Source: an uncultured Geobacteraceae bacterium (GTDB taxonomy: Bacteria; Desulfobacterota; Desulfuromonadia; Geobacterales; Pseudopelobacteraceae). Taken from it: a stretch of 13,028 nucleotides of DNA. Under the pieces are notes generated by a model. That model saw only the letters and a program-made list of their open reading frames with translations, was not told the origin of the DNA and did no database searches. Of this stretch, positions 1-5,740 are shown one piece after another. The stretch is taken from contig CAIRND010000433.1 of the NCBI GenBank assembly GCA_903879825.1, positions 1-13,028 on the forward strand. The letters are read 5' to 3'. The position numbers and the translations under genes are program-made. Every line of letters begins with the position of its first letter. The first letter of the stretch is position 1.

Positions 1-54
1 CGTGTACTCTATTTTTTCCCTCTGTGCCCATATTTATTTAACATCCACTGATAC

Positions 55-66
55 CAGCTGCAGCTG
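55..66. repeat. 12-bp perfect palindrome upstream of the hsp20 cluster
   Basis: CAGCTGCAGCTG is its own reverse complement and is also two tandem CAGCTG hexamers. It lies about 100 bp upstream of the first hsp20 start, in sequence that I read as non-coding. It could be an operator for a dimeric regulator or chance. No flanking bases extend the symmetry. Confidence 0.45.
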
Positions 67-120
67 TAACATGCCTGACTTGCGCACTTTTTTAACATTT
101 AAGTTTGGCATAAAGTTTGG

Positions 121-166
121 AATAGAGTTTCTATTAAAAATTCGCCTCAAGGAGGATATCAACATG
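121..166 (+). promoter_or_regulatory. hsp20-1 leader with a Shine-Dalgarno-masking hairpin
   Basis: The strong ribosome binding site AAGGAGG (149-155) decides the start at 164. Just before it, CCTC (145-148) can pair with GAGG (152-155) around a 3-nt AAG loop, so the core of the ribosome binding site sits in a short GC-rich stem. A second small hairpin, AATAGA (121-126)/TCTATT (130-135) with loop GTT, precedes it. Small heat-shock genes are often controlled by RNA thermometers (ROSE, fourU and similar). This leader is much shorter than a ROSE element, so that role is only a hypothesis. Confidence 0.35.
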
Positions 167-613
167 CCAAGTTGGGATATGTTACGAGAATTGGATAATT
201 TGAGGAAGGAGGTCGATGAGGCCTTTCATGGTGCAGGATTTAATCGTCCCTTTGGGTCAACATTTCTTGCCCCGCTAACCACGAGGCGCTTCCCTCTCGT
301 CAATTTCAGTGAAGACGATGGGAGTCTGTACGTCGACGCACTTGTTCCTGGCGTAGACCCAAAAAACATTGACCTCTCGGTAGTGAGGAACAGTGTCACC
401 ATTAGTGGAGAAAGAAAACCACTTGAGGAACAGATGGGGCACATTGTACATCGCTCCGAACTCGGTTCCGGTAAATTTTCCCGAACCATGGAATTGCCCG
501 TCGATATAAATCCCGACAAAATAAAAGCTGAGTGCAAGAATGGCATCATGCAGATAACTCTTGGCAAGGCCGAGCATGCCATTCCGAGGAAAATTGAAAT
601 TAAACCTGCATAA
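164..613 (+). CDS. Small heat-shock protein, Hsp20/alpha-crystallin family (first of three)
   Basis: A 149-residue ATP-independent holdase chaperone, expected in the cytoplasm, that binds unfolding proteins and passes them to DnaK/ClpB. The N-terminal arm (about 1-43) starts MPSWDMLRELDNLRKEVDEA. The alpha-crystallin domain (about 44-139) carries GKFSRTMELP at 103-112 and NGIMQITL at 126-133, matching the family's NGxLxVxLPK strand. The C-terminal IXI motif, IEI (144-146), which docks neighbouring dimers, lies three residues from the end, so the tail is very short. The start at 164 is chosen because AAGGAGG lies 8 nt upstream. The frame is open back to position 2, but that extension has no ribosome binding site and no family similarity. 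It is first of three tandem paralogues, 52 bp before the next, with no terminator between them. The family call is firm; the substrates are unknown. Confidence 0.95.
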   Translation: MPSWDMLRELDNLRKEVDEAFHGAGFNRPFGSTFLAPLTTRRFPLVNFSEDDGSLYVDALVPGVDPKNIDLSVVRNSVTISGERKPLEEQMGHIVHRSELGSGKFSRTMELPVDINPDKIKAECKNGIMQITLGKAEHAIPRKIEIKPA

Positions 614-665
614 GCAGCGTGTTACGAAACTATATAAAATATATTCACGATTAAAGGAGATTGTT

Positions 666-1064
666 ATGGCAGATATCAGTGTTGCAAAAAGAGACGAAGA
701 TAAAAGCATTAAAACCCGCGAAGAGACAAGAGCAAGCGAGAGATATATCAGACCGGCGGTTAATATCTTCGAAACAGAGGAGGGACTGACCATGATCGCC
801 GATATCCCGGGGGCAGCAAAAAATACTCTGGATATCAATGTAGACAAGGGGATTCTCACTCTCAATGCCCCGGTTTCTCACAGTATGCCGGGGCGATTAC
901 TCTACACTGAATTCGAGTGTTCTCATTACTATCGGCAGTTTTCAATTCCGGAAACTCTGGATCATGAGAAGGCAAAGGCCGATTTTAGTTGCGGAGTCCT
1001 TACCCTGAAGGTTCCTTTGGCAGAAAGAGCTAAACCGCGCAAAATTGAGATAAAAGTTTTGTGA
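666..1064 (+). CDS. Small heat-shock protein, Hsp20/alpha-crystallin family (second of three)
   Basis: A 132-residue Hsp20 holdase. The charged N-terminal arm (about 1-28, SIKTREETRASERY) is short and lacks the hydrophobic W/F-rich segment seen in the flanking paralogues. The alpha-crystallin domain spans about 30-120, with VNIFETEEG at its entry, YYRQFSIPE at 88-96 and CGVLTLKVP at 109-117. The end PRKIEIK (124-130) is the same as in the first paralogue, with IEI at 127-129 as the IXI oligomerisation motif. The start is set by AAAGGAGA (653-660), 5 nt upstream. An in-frame upstream ATG at 561 lies inside the first gene and is not supported. The central part is diverged (ECSHYY), which suggests an old duplication and perhaps hetero-oligomers with its neighbours, as an inference. 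It is probably co-transcribed with both neighbours. Confidence 0.93.
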   Translation: MADISVAKRDEDKSIKTREETRASERYIRPAVNIFETEEGLTMIADIPGAAKNTLDINVDKGILTLNAPVSHSMPGRLLYTEFECSHYYRQFSIPETLDHEKAKADFSCGVLTLKVPLAERAKPRKIEIKVL

Positions 1065-1089
1065 TACTCCATGGTTAGTAGATGCCAAA

Positions 1090-1123
1090 CATATGAAAAC
1101 TAAATAAGGGAGACCTGCATATG
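1090..1123 (+). promoter_or_regulatory. Possible start-codon-masking hairpin before hsp20-3
   Basis: CATATG occurs at 1090-1095 and again at 1118-1123, where it includes the ATG start of the third hsp20. The hexamer is self-complementary, so the two copies can pair. That makes a 6-bp AU-rich stem with a 22-nt loop holding the ribosome binding site GGGAGA (1108-1113). Such a weak stem over a start codon would melt easily with heat. Stability was not calculated. Confidence 0.3.
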
Positions 1124-1621
1124 GCACATGAAAAACAGGAAATTGCAATCAGGAAATCAGGCGAACAAGGAAATACGTTACAAAGATACACGTCGCCGTT
1201 CGCTGAGATGGAACAAATGTTCGATGATTTCTTTCAGCGTCGCTTCTTAGCACCATCATGGATGCCCAGTCTCAGGCTCAATGATTTTTCCGATGTATCC
1301 ACTACCGTTGATATGTATGAAGAGGGTGATGATCTCATCATTAAGGCTGAAATGCCAGGATTGAAAAAAAATGAGATCAGCATCGATTTTGCGGGCGATG
1401 TTGTTACCATTTCCGGTGAAAAAAAGACGGAAGAGAAGACGGAACGCAAGGATTATTACTGCGTGGAGAGAACTTTTGGATCGTTTAGTCGAAAGCTTCG
1501 GTTACCAGTTGAAGTTCAGATCGACAAAACTCACGCATTATTCAAGGATGGCGTGTTGGAAATCAGGATGGCGAAAAGTGAAACCGCTAAGAAAAAAACA
1601 CGAAAAATAGCTGTGGAATAA
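1121..1621 (+). CDS. Small heat-shock protein, Hsp20/alpha-crystallin family (third of three)
   Basis: A 166-residue Hsp20 holdase and the longest of the trio. The N-terminal arm (1-58) contains SPFAEMEQMFDDFFQRRFL, the amphipathic F/M-rich segment typical of class A bacterial Hsp20s that contacts substrates. The alpha-crystallin domain (about 60-152) has DLIIKAEMPGLKKNEISI, VVTISGEKK, FGSFSRKLRLP (119-129) and DGVLEIRM (143-150). The C-terminal IXI-type motif is IAV (163-165) and the protein ends one residue later. The ATG is supported by AAGGGAGA (1106-1113), 7 nt upstream. It closes the hsp20 cluster. No clear terminator follows it before the csp promoter, so read-through into csp is possible. 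It is the most canonical of the three; the first two resemble each other more at the C terminus. Confidence 0.96.
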   Translation: MAHEKQEIAIRKSGEQGNTLQRYTSPFAEMEQMFDDFFQRRFLAPSWMPSLRLNDFSDVSTTVDMYEEGDDLIIKAEMPGLKKNEISIDFAGDVVTISGEKKTEEKTERKDYYCVERTFGSFSRKLRLPVEVQIDKTHALFKDGVLEIRMAKSETAKKKTRKIAVE

Positions 1622-1633
1622 GTGGTCACTGGC

Positions 1634-1661
1634 TTGACATTGAATTGAAAGTTGTTAGAGT
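1634..1661 (+). promoter_or_regulatory. Sigma70-like promoter of the cold-shock gene
   Basis: A perfect -35 box TTGACA (1634-1639) is followed, after a 16-bp spacer, by TAGAGT (1656-1661), which matches the -10 consensus at 4 of 6 bases. This predicts a leader of roughly 45 nt before the ATG at 1714, much shorter than the long cold-sensing leader of E. coli cspA. The downstream TAATAT (1665-1670) is too far from the -35 to be the partner. Confidence 0.6.
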
Positions 1662-1713
1662 AGCTAATATCCGAGGGATTTACGGGTAAATTAAAATTCA
1701 GGAGTCCGAGAAA

Positions 1714-1914
1714 ATGGTTAACGGAAAAGTGAAATGGTTTAATGATGCAAAGGGATTTGGGTTTCTTGAACAAGAAAATGGTGAAGATGTCTTTTGTCAT
1801 TTTTCTGCAATCACGGGTGATGGTTTTAAATCACTACAGGAAGGTGATGCCGTTGAATTCGAACTGGTTAAAGGTCCGAAAGGGCTCCAGGCAGCAAACG
1901 TTAAAAAAATCTGA
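1714..1914 (+). CDS. Cold-shock domain protein, CspA family
   Basis: A 66-residue single cold-shock domain, the usual length for CspA-type nucleic-acid chaperones that bind single-stranded RNA/DNA and keep mRNAs unfolded. The RNP1 motif is KGFGFLEQ (13-20) and RNP2 is DVFCHFSAI (25-33). RNP2 has Cys where most members have Val (VFVHF), which should be tolerated. KVKWFNDAKGFGF and the C-terminal GPKGLQAANVKKI are characteristic. The ATG is backed by AGGAGT (1700-1705). It has its own promoter 50-80 bp upstream and a strong intrinsic terminator just after the stop, so it is probably a monocistronic unit next to the heat-shock genes. Whether it is cold-induced cannot be told; many paralogues are constitutive. 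Confidence 0.96.
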   Translation: MVNGKVKWFNDAKGFGFLEQENGEDVFCHFSAITGDGFKSLQEGDAVEFELVKGPKGLQAANVKKI

Positions 1915-1925
1915 TGCCATTTATT

Positions 1926-1961
1926 CAAAAGCCTCTGAAATTCAGGGGCTTTTGCTTTTTT
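1926..1961 (+). terminator. Intrinsic terminator of the cold-shock gene
   Basis: The arms 1926-1937 (CAAAAGCCTCTG) and 1943-1954 (CAGGGGCTTTTG) form a stem with one G-T pair, a small AAATT loop and a following T-run (1956-1961). It begins 11 bp after the csp stop. The right half overlaps the 3' end of the convergent response-regulator gene. On the minus strand the U-run is weak, so it is mainly a + strand terminator. Confidence 0.9.
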
Positions 1962-2682
1962 GTGTCAGCGTGCTTTTATCAAGAGAAGACTTCGTGGCTC
2001 TTTTGCTTGATCCGTCGGCAAGTTTTACCGACTGCTTCAATAAACCGGTACTGTTTTTAAGCGAGTATGCAATGAGATCGGCCAAAGAATGAAATCCCAT
2101 TTTTGAAAAGAGCCGGTATTTATACGTACTGATAGTTTTTATACTCAGATTTAGTTCGTGTGCTATTATTTTGAGGCTTTGCCCTTCTGTCACCCTCAGT
2201 AAAATTTCATACTCACGTTTTGATAGAGTTGAGTGTTTATCAGCGACTTCAACTTTTTTCGGCTGCGTCGCCTGCTCGATAAGAGCAGTAGATAAAGAGT
2301 GACTCAGATAACGTCTCCCTTCGAAAACGGTTTTTATTGCCAGTAAAAGCTCTTCGTCCGCCTCCATTTTGTTAATATAACCGGATGCGCCTAATTTTAA
2401 CGCGTTTACAGCAAACTGATCTTCCGTAAACATACTGAGTATAAGTATAGGCAATTGTGGGAACCGATGCCTCAGAATCTCCAAGGTCGCCAATCCCCCA
2501 ATGCCAGGCATAGACAGGTCGAGTACTGCGAGATCGTAACTATGCTGATTTGACATCTCAATAGCATCCTCACCACATCCCGCCTCACTAAAAACAAGTA
2601 ATTCATCGGTATACTTATCGCTTATTATTCTGATAAGGCCTCTTCTAAACATGGGGTGATCGTCTACAATTAATATTCTCAT
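1942..2682 (-). CDS. Response regulator, NarL/FixJ family (REC + LuxR-type HTH)
   Basis: A 246-residue cytoplasmic DNA-binding regulator. The receiver domain (about 1-120) has the acidic pair D7/D8, phospho-acceptor D55 in AVLDLSMPG, S83 and the conserved K105 (GYINKMEADE). The LuxR/GerE-type helix-turn-helix (about 150-210) reads TLSKREYEILLRVTEGQSLKIIA then ELNLSIKTISTYKYRLFSKMG, with recognition helix around SIKTISTYKYRL. After the HTH there is a Ser/Lys-rich tail of about 30 residues, longer than usual. Its last codons are also the right arm of the csp terminator, so the tail may have arisen by loss of an earlier stop. The start is supported by GGAGGT (2691-2696 on the complement). It lies 18 bp downstream of the kinase gene, so the two are an operon and almost certainly partners. 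Confidence 0.95.
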   Translation of the reverse strand: MRILIVDDHPMFRRGLIRIISDKYTDELLVFSEAGCGEDAIEMSNQHSYDLAVLDLSMPGIGGLATLEILRHRFPQLPILILSMFTEDQFAVNALKLGASGYINKMEADEELLLAIKTVFEGRRYLSHSLSTALIEQATQPKKVEVADKHSTLSKREYEILLRVTEGQSLKIIAHELNLSIKTISTYKYRLFSKMGFHSLADLIAYSLKNSTGLLKQSVKLADGSSKRATKSSLDKSTLTQKSKSP

Positions 2683-2700
2683 TTGTCTGCACCTCCATAT

Positions 2701-3924
2701 TTAAGAATTGGGTATTTCTACCTCTATGCTCGTACCACCATCATCGTTGGATGAAATAGCACACTTCCCGCCATAATACATTGCTCTTTCCTGGATGCCA
2801 ATTAACCCGAATGATCTTGTCTCATTCGGGCCCGTTTTTTGTATCCCAATCCCGTTGTCAGATATCTTCAGATAAATTCTTTTGTTTCTTTGACAGAGAG
2901 AAATATTTGCAGCAGTTGCCTGTGAATGCCGAATAATATTTGTTTGGGCTTCCTGTATAATCCTATACAAACAGTTGGAAGTCTCTTTGGATACCGGTGT
3001 TGGAATATCGTACGACAAGTCACAACGAATGCCACTTCTGTTTTGGAAGTCGCCTGCGATCCAGATTACAGCTGCTTCGAACCCAAATTCATCGAGGATC
3101 TGCGGCCTCAGCGCCGATAAAATACGTTTTACTGAATGAGCTGTCGAATCTACATGCTTCTTTATTTCCTTCAAATTATCAAGGTTCTTAACGTCTACTG
3201 TTGACCGTAATTGTGAAGATATTTCTAGTCTGATTACAGCCAACGACTGCGCAAGTTCATCATGAATATCCCGTGCGAGCGCATTTTTTTCTTCCTCCCA
3301 GCGATTTTCAAGCTCTCTCGAGAAAAATCTCAGCGATTCGTTAGTCTTTCGCAACGTGTGTTCATCTTCCCGCAACGCTTCCGCCCGTTCATATAGTCTC
3401 ACCTGATCATTAGATTTTTGAAGCTGGTGTTGATATTCCTGTAACGCGGTTATGCGTAAGTTTATTGATTCTTCAAGCTGATTATTGGTGGTTGCAAGCT
3501 GATGGTTTTTATTGTCAGTTTCTTTGGTGCTGTTGCGGTCACGTTCTGCATTGTCATATTCTGTTGTCAACTCTTCAATCACCGTTAAAAGCTCTTGTAA
3601 ATCCCATGGTTTGGTGAGGTATCGGTGAACCCCTCCGATATTGATAGCATTAAGCAATAAATCCTTGTCAGCATAAGATGACAGAATCACGCGCCGCGTG
3701 TCAGGCCATCTTCTGGAAACCTCTTGGAGTAATATGTCTCCTGACATTTCCGGCATCATGTAGTCGGAAACAACTATATGAAATGGTGGTGACGACTTTA
3801 AAATATCGAGCGCTTCTTTAGCATTTTTAGCTGTAACAGTATCATGCATCAGTCTGCGGAAAATTCGCTCAAATGTCAGTAGTGCTGTTGGGTCGTCGTC
3901 AACAAAAAGTATTCGAGCACACAT
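2701..3924 (-). CDS. Soluble hybrid: receiver domain + coiled coil + NarX-type histidine kinase
   Basis: 407 residues with no transmembrane segment, so cytoplasmic. The N-terminal receiver (1-118) has D9-D11, phospho-acceptor D54 in VVSDYMMPE, S82/S83 and K105 in LTKPW. A heptad-rich Q/E/N helix follows (about 120-215), probably a coiled coil carrying the signal. The HisKA_3 dimerisation helix contains ARDIHDELAQS, with phospho-acceptor H221. The HATPase_c domain (about 310-407) shows the N box EAQTNIIRHS (E325, N329), G1 box DNGIG (356-360) and G2 region SFGLIGIQER (371-380). The HisKA_3 type normally pairs with NarL-family regulators, which matches the next gene. A receiver placed before the kinase suggests input by phosphotransfer from another kinase instead of direct sensing. 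The start at 3924 fits the receiver's first strand; the ribosome binding site (AGGGT, 7 nt upstream) is modest. Confidence 0.93.
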   Translation of the reverse strand: MCARILFVDDDPTALLTFERIFRRLMHDTVTAKNAKEALDILKSSPPFHIVVSDYMMPEMSGDILLQEVSRRWPDTRRVILSSYADKDLLLNAINIGGVHRYLTKPWDLQELLTVIEELTTEYDNAERDRNSTKETDNKNHQLATTNNQLEESINLRITALQEYQHQLQKSNDQVRLYERAEALREDEHTLRKTNESLRFFSRELENRWEEEKNALARDIHDELAQSLAVIRLEISSQLRSTVDVKNLDNLKEIKKHVDSTAHSVKRILSALRPQILDEFGFEAAVIWIAGDFQNRSGIRCDLSYDIPTPVSKETSNCLYRIIQEAQTNIIRHSQATAANISLCQRNKRIYLKISDNGIGIQKTGPNETRSFGLIGIQERAMYYGGKCAISSNDDGGTSIEVEIPNS

Positions 3925-4372
3925 GCTTTACCCTGTTATCTGGTTGAATGTCAGTTTTGATCCTTTAGTTCTTCTCTCGTTTGCCTACAGCCAAACGAGC
4001 AAATGCATGGTGGTATTTAAGTGTTTATGGTGCTTGCATGTGATTATTAACTTAAATAACAGATACTTATGAATTTAAAACATTGGATGAATTATTTGAA
4101 GTTTTGTAGGAGTAAACTGACAGAAAAGACCCATATTGTAAAGCAATCATTTTCCAGATATTTTATAACTAATTAATAGATGAACTTAATGTACATGTAG
4201 ATATTGGAACTTTAGTCATGGAAGATATACCGAAATATTTTTATTAAAATTAAATTGTTTGGCATTTTTTAGCGGTTTTATTTGTAGAATATTTTAAAAA
4301 ATTCGAAGTAACAGCTGGTTATATAGCTAGATATGAAATTATATACAAATAATATCAGGAATGGTTCACTTA
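3925..4372. other. AT-rich divergent intergenic region between kinase and secretion operons
   Basis: There is no credible gene here. G+C is about 26% over 4021-4320 by hand count (77 of 300), far below the flanking genes, with many A/T runs, which suggests curved DNA or a silencer-binding tract. It must hold the promoters of both divergent operons. I see TAGAAT (4285-4290, 5/6 to the -10 consensus) without a good -35, and TTTGGCAT (4258-4265), which resembles a sigma54 -24 element with GC 9 bp later, one base short of ideal. ATGGTG is repeated at 4007-4012 and 4027-4032. A near-palindrome centred on TACATGTA lies at 4192-4199. Confidence 0.6.
3976..3999. repeat. 8-8-8 inverted repeat upstream of the kinase gene, candidate operator
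   Basis: CTCGTTTG (3976-3983) and CAAACGAG (3992-3999) are perfect reverse complements separated by 8 bp. The repeat lies about 50 bp upstream of the kinase start. Neither direction has a T-run after it, so it is not an intrinsic terminator. An operator for a dimeric regulator (possibly the adjacent NarL-type protein) or a 5' leader hairpin are both possible. Confidence 0.5.
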
Positions 4373-5740
4373 ATGCTCATGATACAAAAAATAATAATTT
4401 TACATGTGACTGTTTTTACACTTTTACTCGGTATGTACGGTATTAATTTGAAAGTATGTATCGCGCAAGAAGACGACACCTCAAAAACATTGGTTGAAAA
4501 TAAAATCCCTGATGGAATTATTGTCCTTTCAAAAGAATCGACTAAATGGGATCTGGACGGATTAGTCAAAGAGGCGATACAACATAATCCGCAATTACTA
4601 TCAAAACAGTTCTTATATAATAGTGCCTTATCAGCAGTTGATTCGGCATATTGGCAGTTTTTTCCTTCTCCCTATGTACAGCTTCAGCAGGCTAACAATG
4701 CTTCTGGACACAGTCTTGACCAGCGTGCATTGACTGCTGGTATCCAACAACCAATCTGGTCCGGCGGTCGCTTGACGGCAGGGTATAACGCCGCTAAATC
4801 AGATGCCCGTTCTGCTGATATAGTTACAGACGAAGTGAGATATAGCTTGGCCATACAGGTGGCTAATACCTACCAATCATTTTTACAGAGCCGTGAGAGG
4901 GTCGCTGCGCAACGTGAAGGTAACAGGCGTCTTGAAGATTTTGCTGCAATGATCGAACGAAGGGTAAAGAACGGCATCTCTGCAGAAGTTGATAAAAGCC
5001 TGGTTCAATCACGTTTGAATCAGGGAAACAGCGATCTTTCTGTTGCTGTGGCTGCCGAATTGACCGCACTCGTCAGGCTTGAGCAGCTGGTGGGCAGATC
5101 AATCAATATAAATGATATTGAAAATGCGTCATTATTCCCTCCGCTTCCCGCCAAAATAAAAGATGCAGAAATCTCGAAAATAATCATGACTCATCCAACG
5201 TTGCGTCGTCTGGATGCGGATATTGAAACTGCTAAATATCAATCAGATCTCCAAAAATCAACGTTATGGCCGACAGCCAGTATCAAAGCTGAATATCAAA
5301 GTAGTCTATCTTCTCGGAATTCGACTCCGGACGACGGCAGAATTTATTTGAATATATCCTACGCTCCGGGCGCAGGTCTTTCCGTATTATCAACCATACG
5401 ACAAAGTGAATCACGGGTATCCAGTCAGAAAGAGCTGTATCAGGCGTCAAAACGGGATCTACAGTCTCAGATTGCTGCGGAATATAATGATTGCAGCAGT
5501 TCGTTTGCCCGAATATATGTTTCTGGAGTGATTTTGAAGTCAACAAACGAGGTGCTCAATTCGTATAAAAGGATGTTTATCGCGGGAAAACGCAGTTGGC
5601 TGGATGTTCTTAACGCTGCTCGCGAATTAACCCAATTTGAGCAATTAATGGCCGACACAAAAGCACAATATGTTGGATCAGAATATCGGTTACGAATTTA
5701 TACTGGAGAAAATTTATTGCTTAATCGGACGGGAAAATAA
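4373..5740 (+). CDS. TolC-family outer-membrane channel of a type I secretion system (LapE-like)
   Basis: About 455 residues. It forms the trimeric outer-membrane barrel and periplasmic tunnel through which the ABC/HlyD pump releases its cargo. A signal peptide covers about 1-31: K6, hydrophobic IIILHVTVFTLLLGMYGI, probable cleavage after CIA. The mature part has the two related OEP repeats. Repeat one has LVKEAIQHNPQL, then the barrel-strand feature GIQQPIWSGGRLTAGYNAA. Repeat two has IIMTHPTLRRLDADIETAKYQ, and near the end RMFIAGKRSWLDVLNAARELTQ. Start choice: AGGA (4357-4360) abuts the ATG at 4361, so the in-frame ATG at 4373 with 12-nt spacing is more likely. The ATG at 4379 is a further option. 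Its stop overlaps the next start as TAATG. It is first gene of the operon. The subfamily is inferred from its partners. Confidence 0.93.
   Translation: MLMIQKIIILHVTVFTLLLGMYGINLKVCIAQEDDTSKTLVENKIPDGIIVLSKESTKWDLDGLVKEAIQHNPQLLSKQFLYNSALSAVDSAYWQFFPSPYVQLQQANNASGHSLDQRALTAGIQQPIWSGGRLTAGYNAAKSDARSADIVTDEVRYSLAIQVANTYQSFLQSRERVAAQREGNRRLEDFAAMIERRVKNGISAEVDKSLVQSRLNQGNSDLSVAVAAELTALVRLEQLVGRSININDIENASLFPPLPAKIKDAEISKIIMTHPTLRRLDADIETAKYQSDLQKSTLWPTASIKAEYQSSLSSRNSTPDDGRIYLNISYAPGAGLSVLSTIRQSESRVSSQKELYQASKRDLQSQIAAEYNDCSSSFARIYVSGVILKSTNEVLNSYKRMFIAGKRSWLDVLNAARELTQFEQLMADTKAQYVGSEYRLRIYTGENLLLNRTGK

Noticed and set aside
2..163. N-terminal extension of the first hsp20 frame back to position 2
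   Set aside because: There is no ribosome binding site at the upstream GTG, and the residues are unlike any Hsp20 arm. A perfect AAGGAGG precedes the ATG at 164.
1..163. Heat-shock sigma32 promoter for the hsp20 cluster
   Set aside because: I looked for CTTGAA with a CCCCAT-type -10 at 13-15 bp and found no acceptable match.
561..665. Earlier ATG for the second hsp20
   Set aside because: It lies inside the first hsp20 in another frame, without a ribosome binding site. The ATG at 666 has AAAGGAGA 5 nt upstream.
275..865. Long minus-strand frame of 196 codons across the hsp20 genes
   Set aside because: It lies opposite two well-supported Hsp20 genes, has no recognisable domain and is explained as an antisense shadow.
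4004..4040. Repeats TGCATG (4004, 4035) and ATGGTG (4007, 4027) as an operator array
   Set aside because: The copies are only six bases long in low-complexity DNA and spacings differ (31 and 20 bp), so chance is a sufficient explanation.
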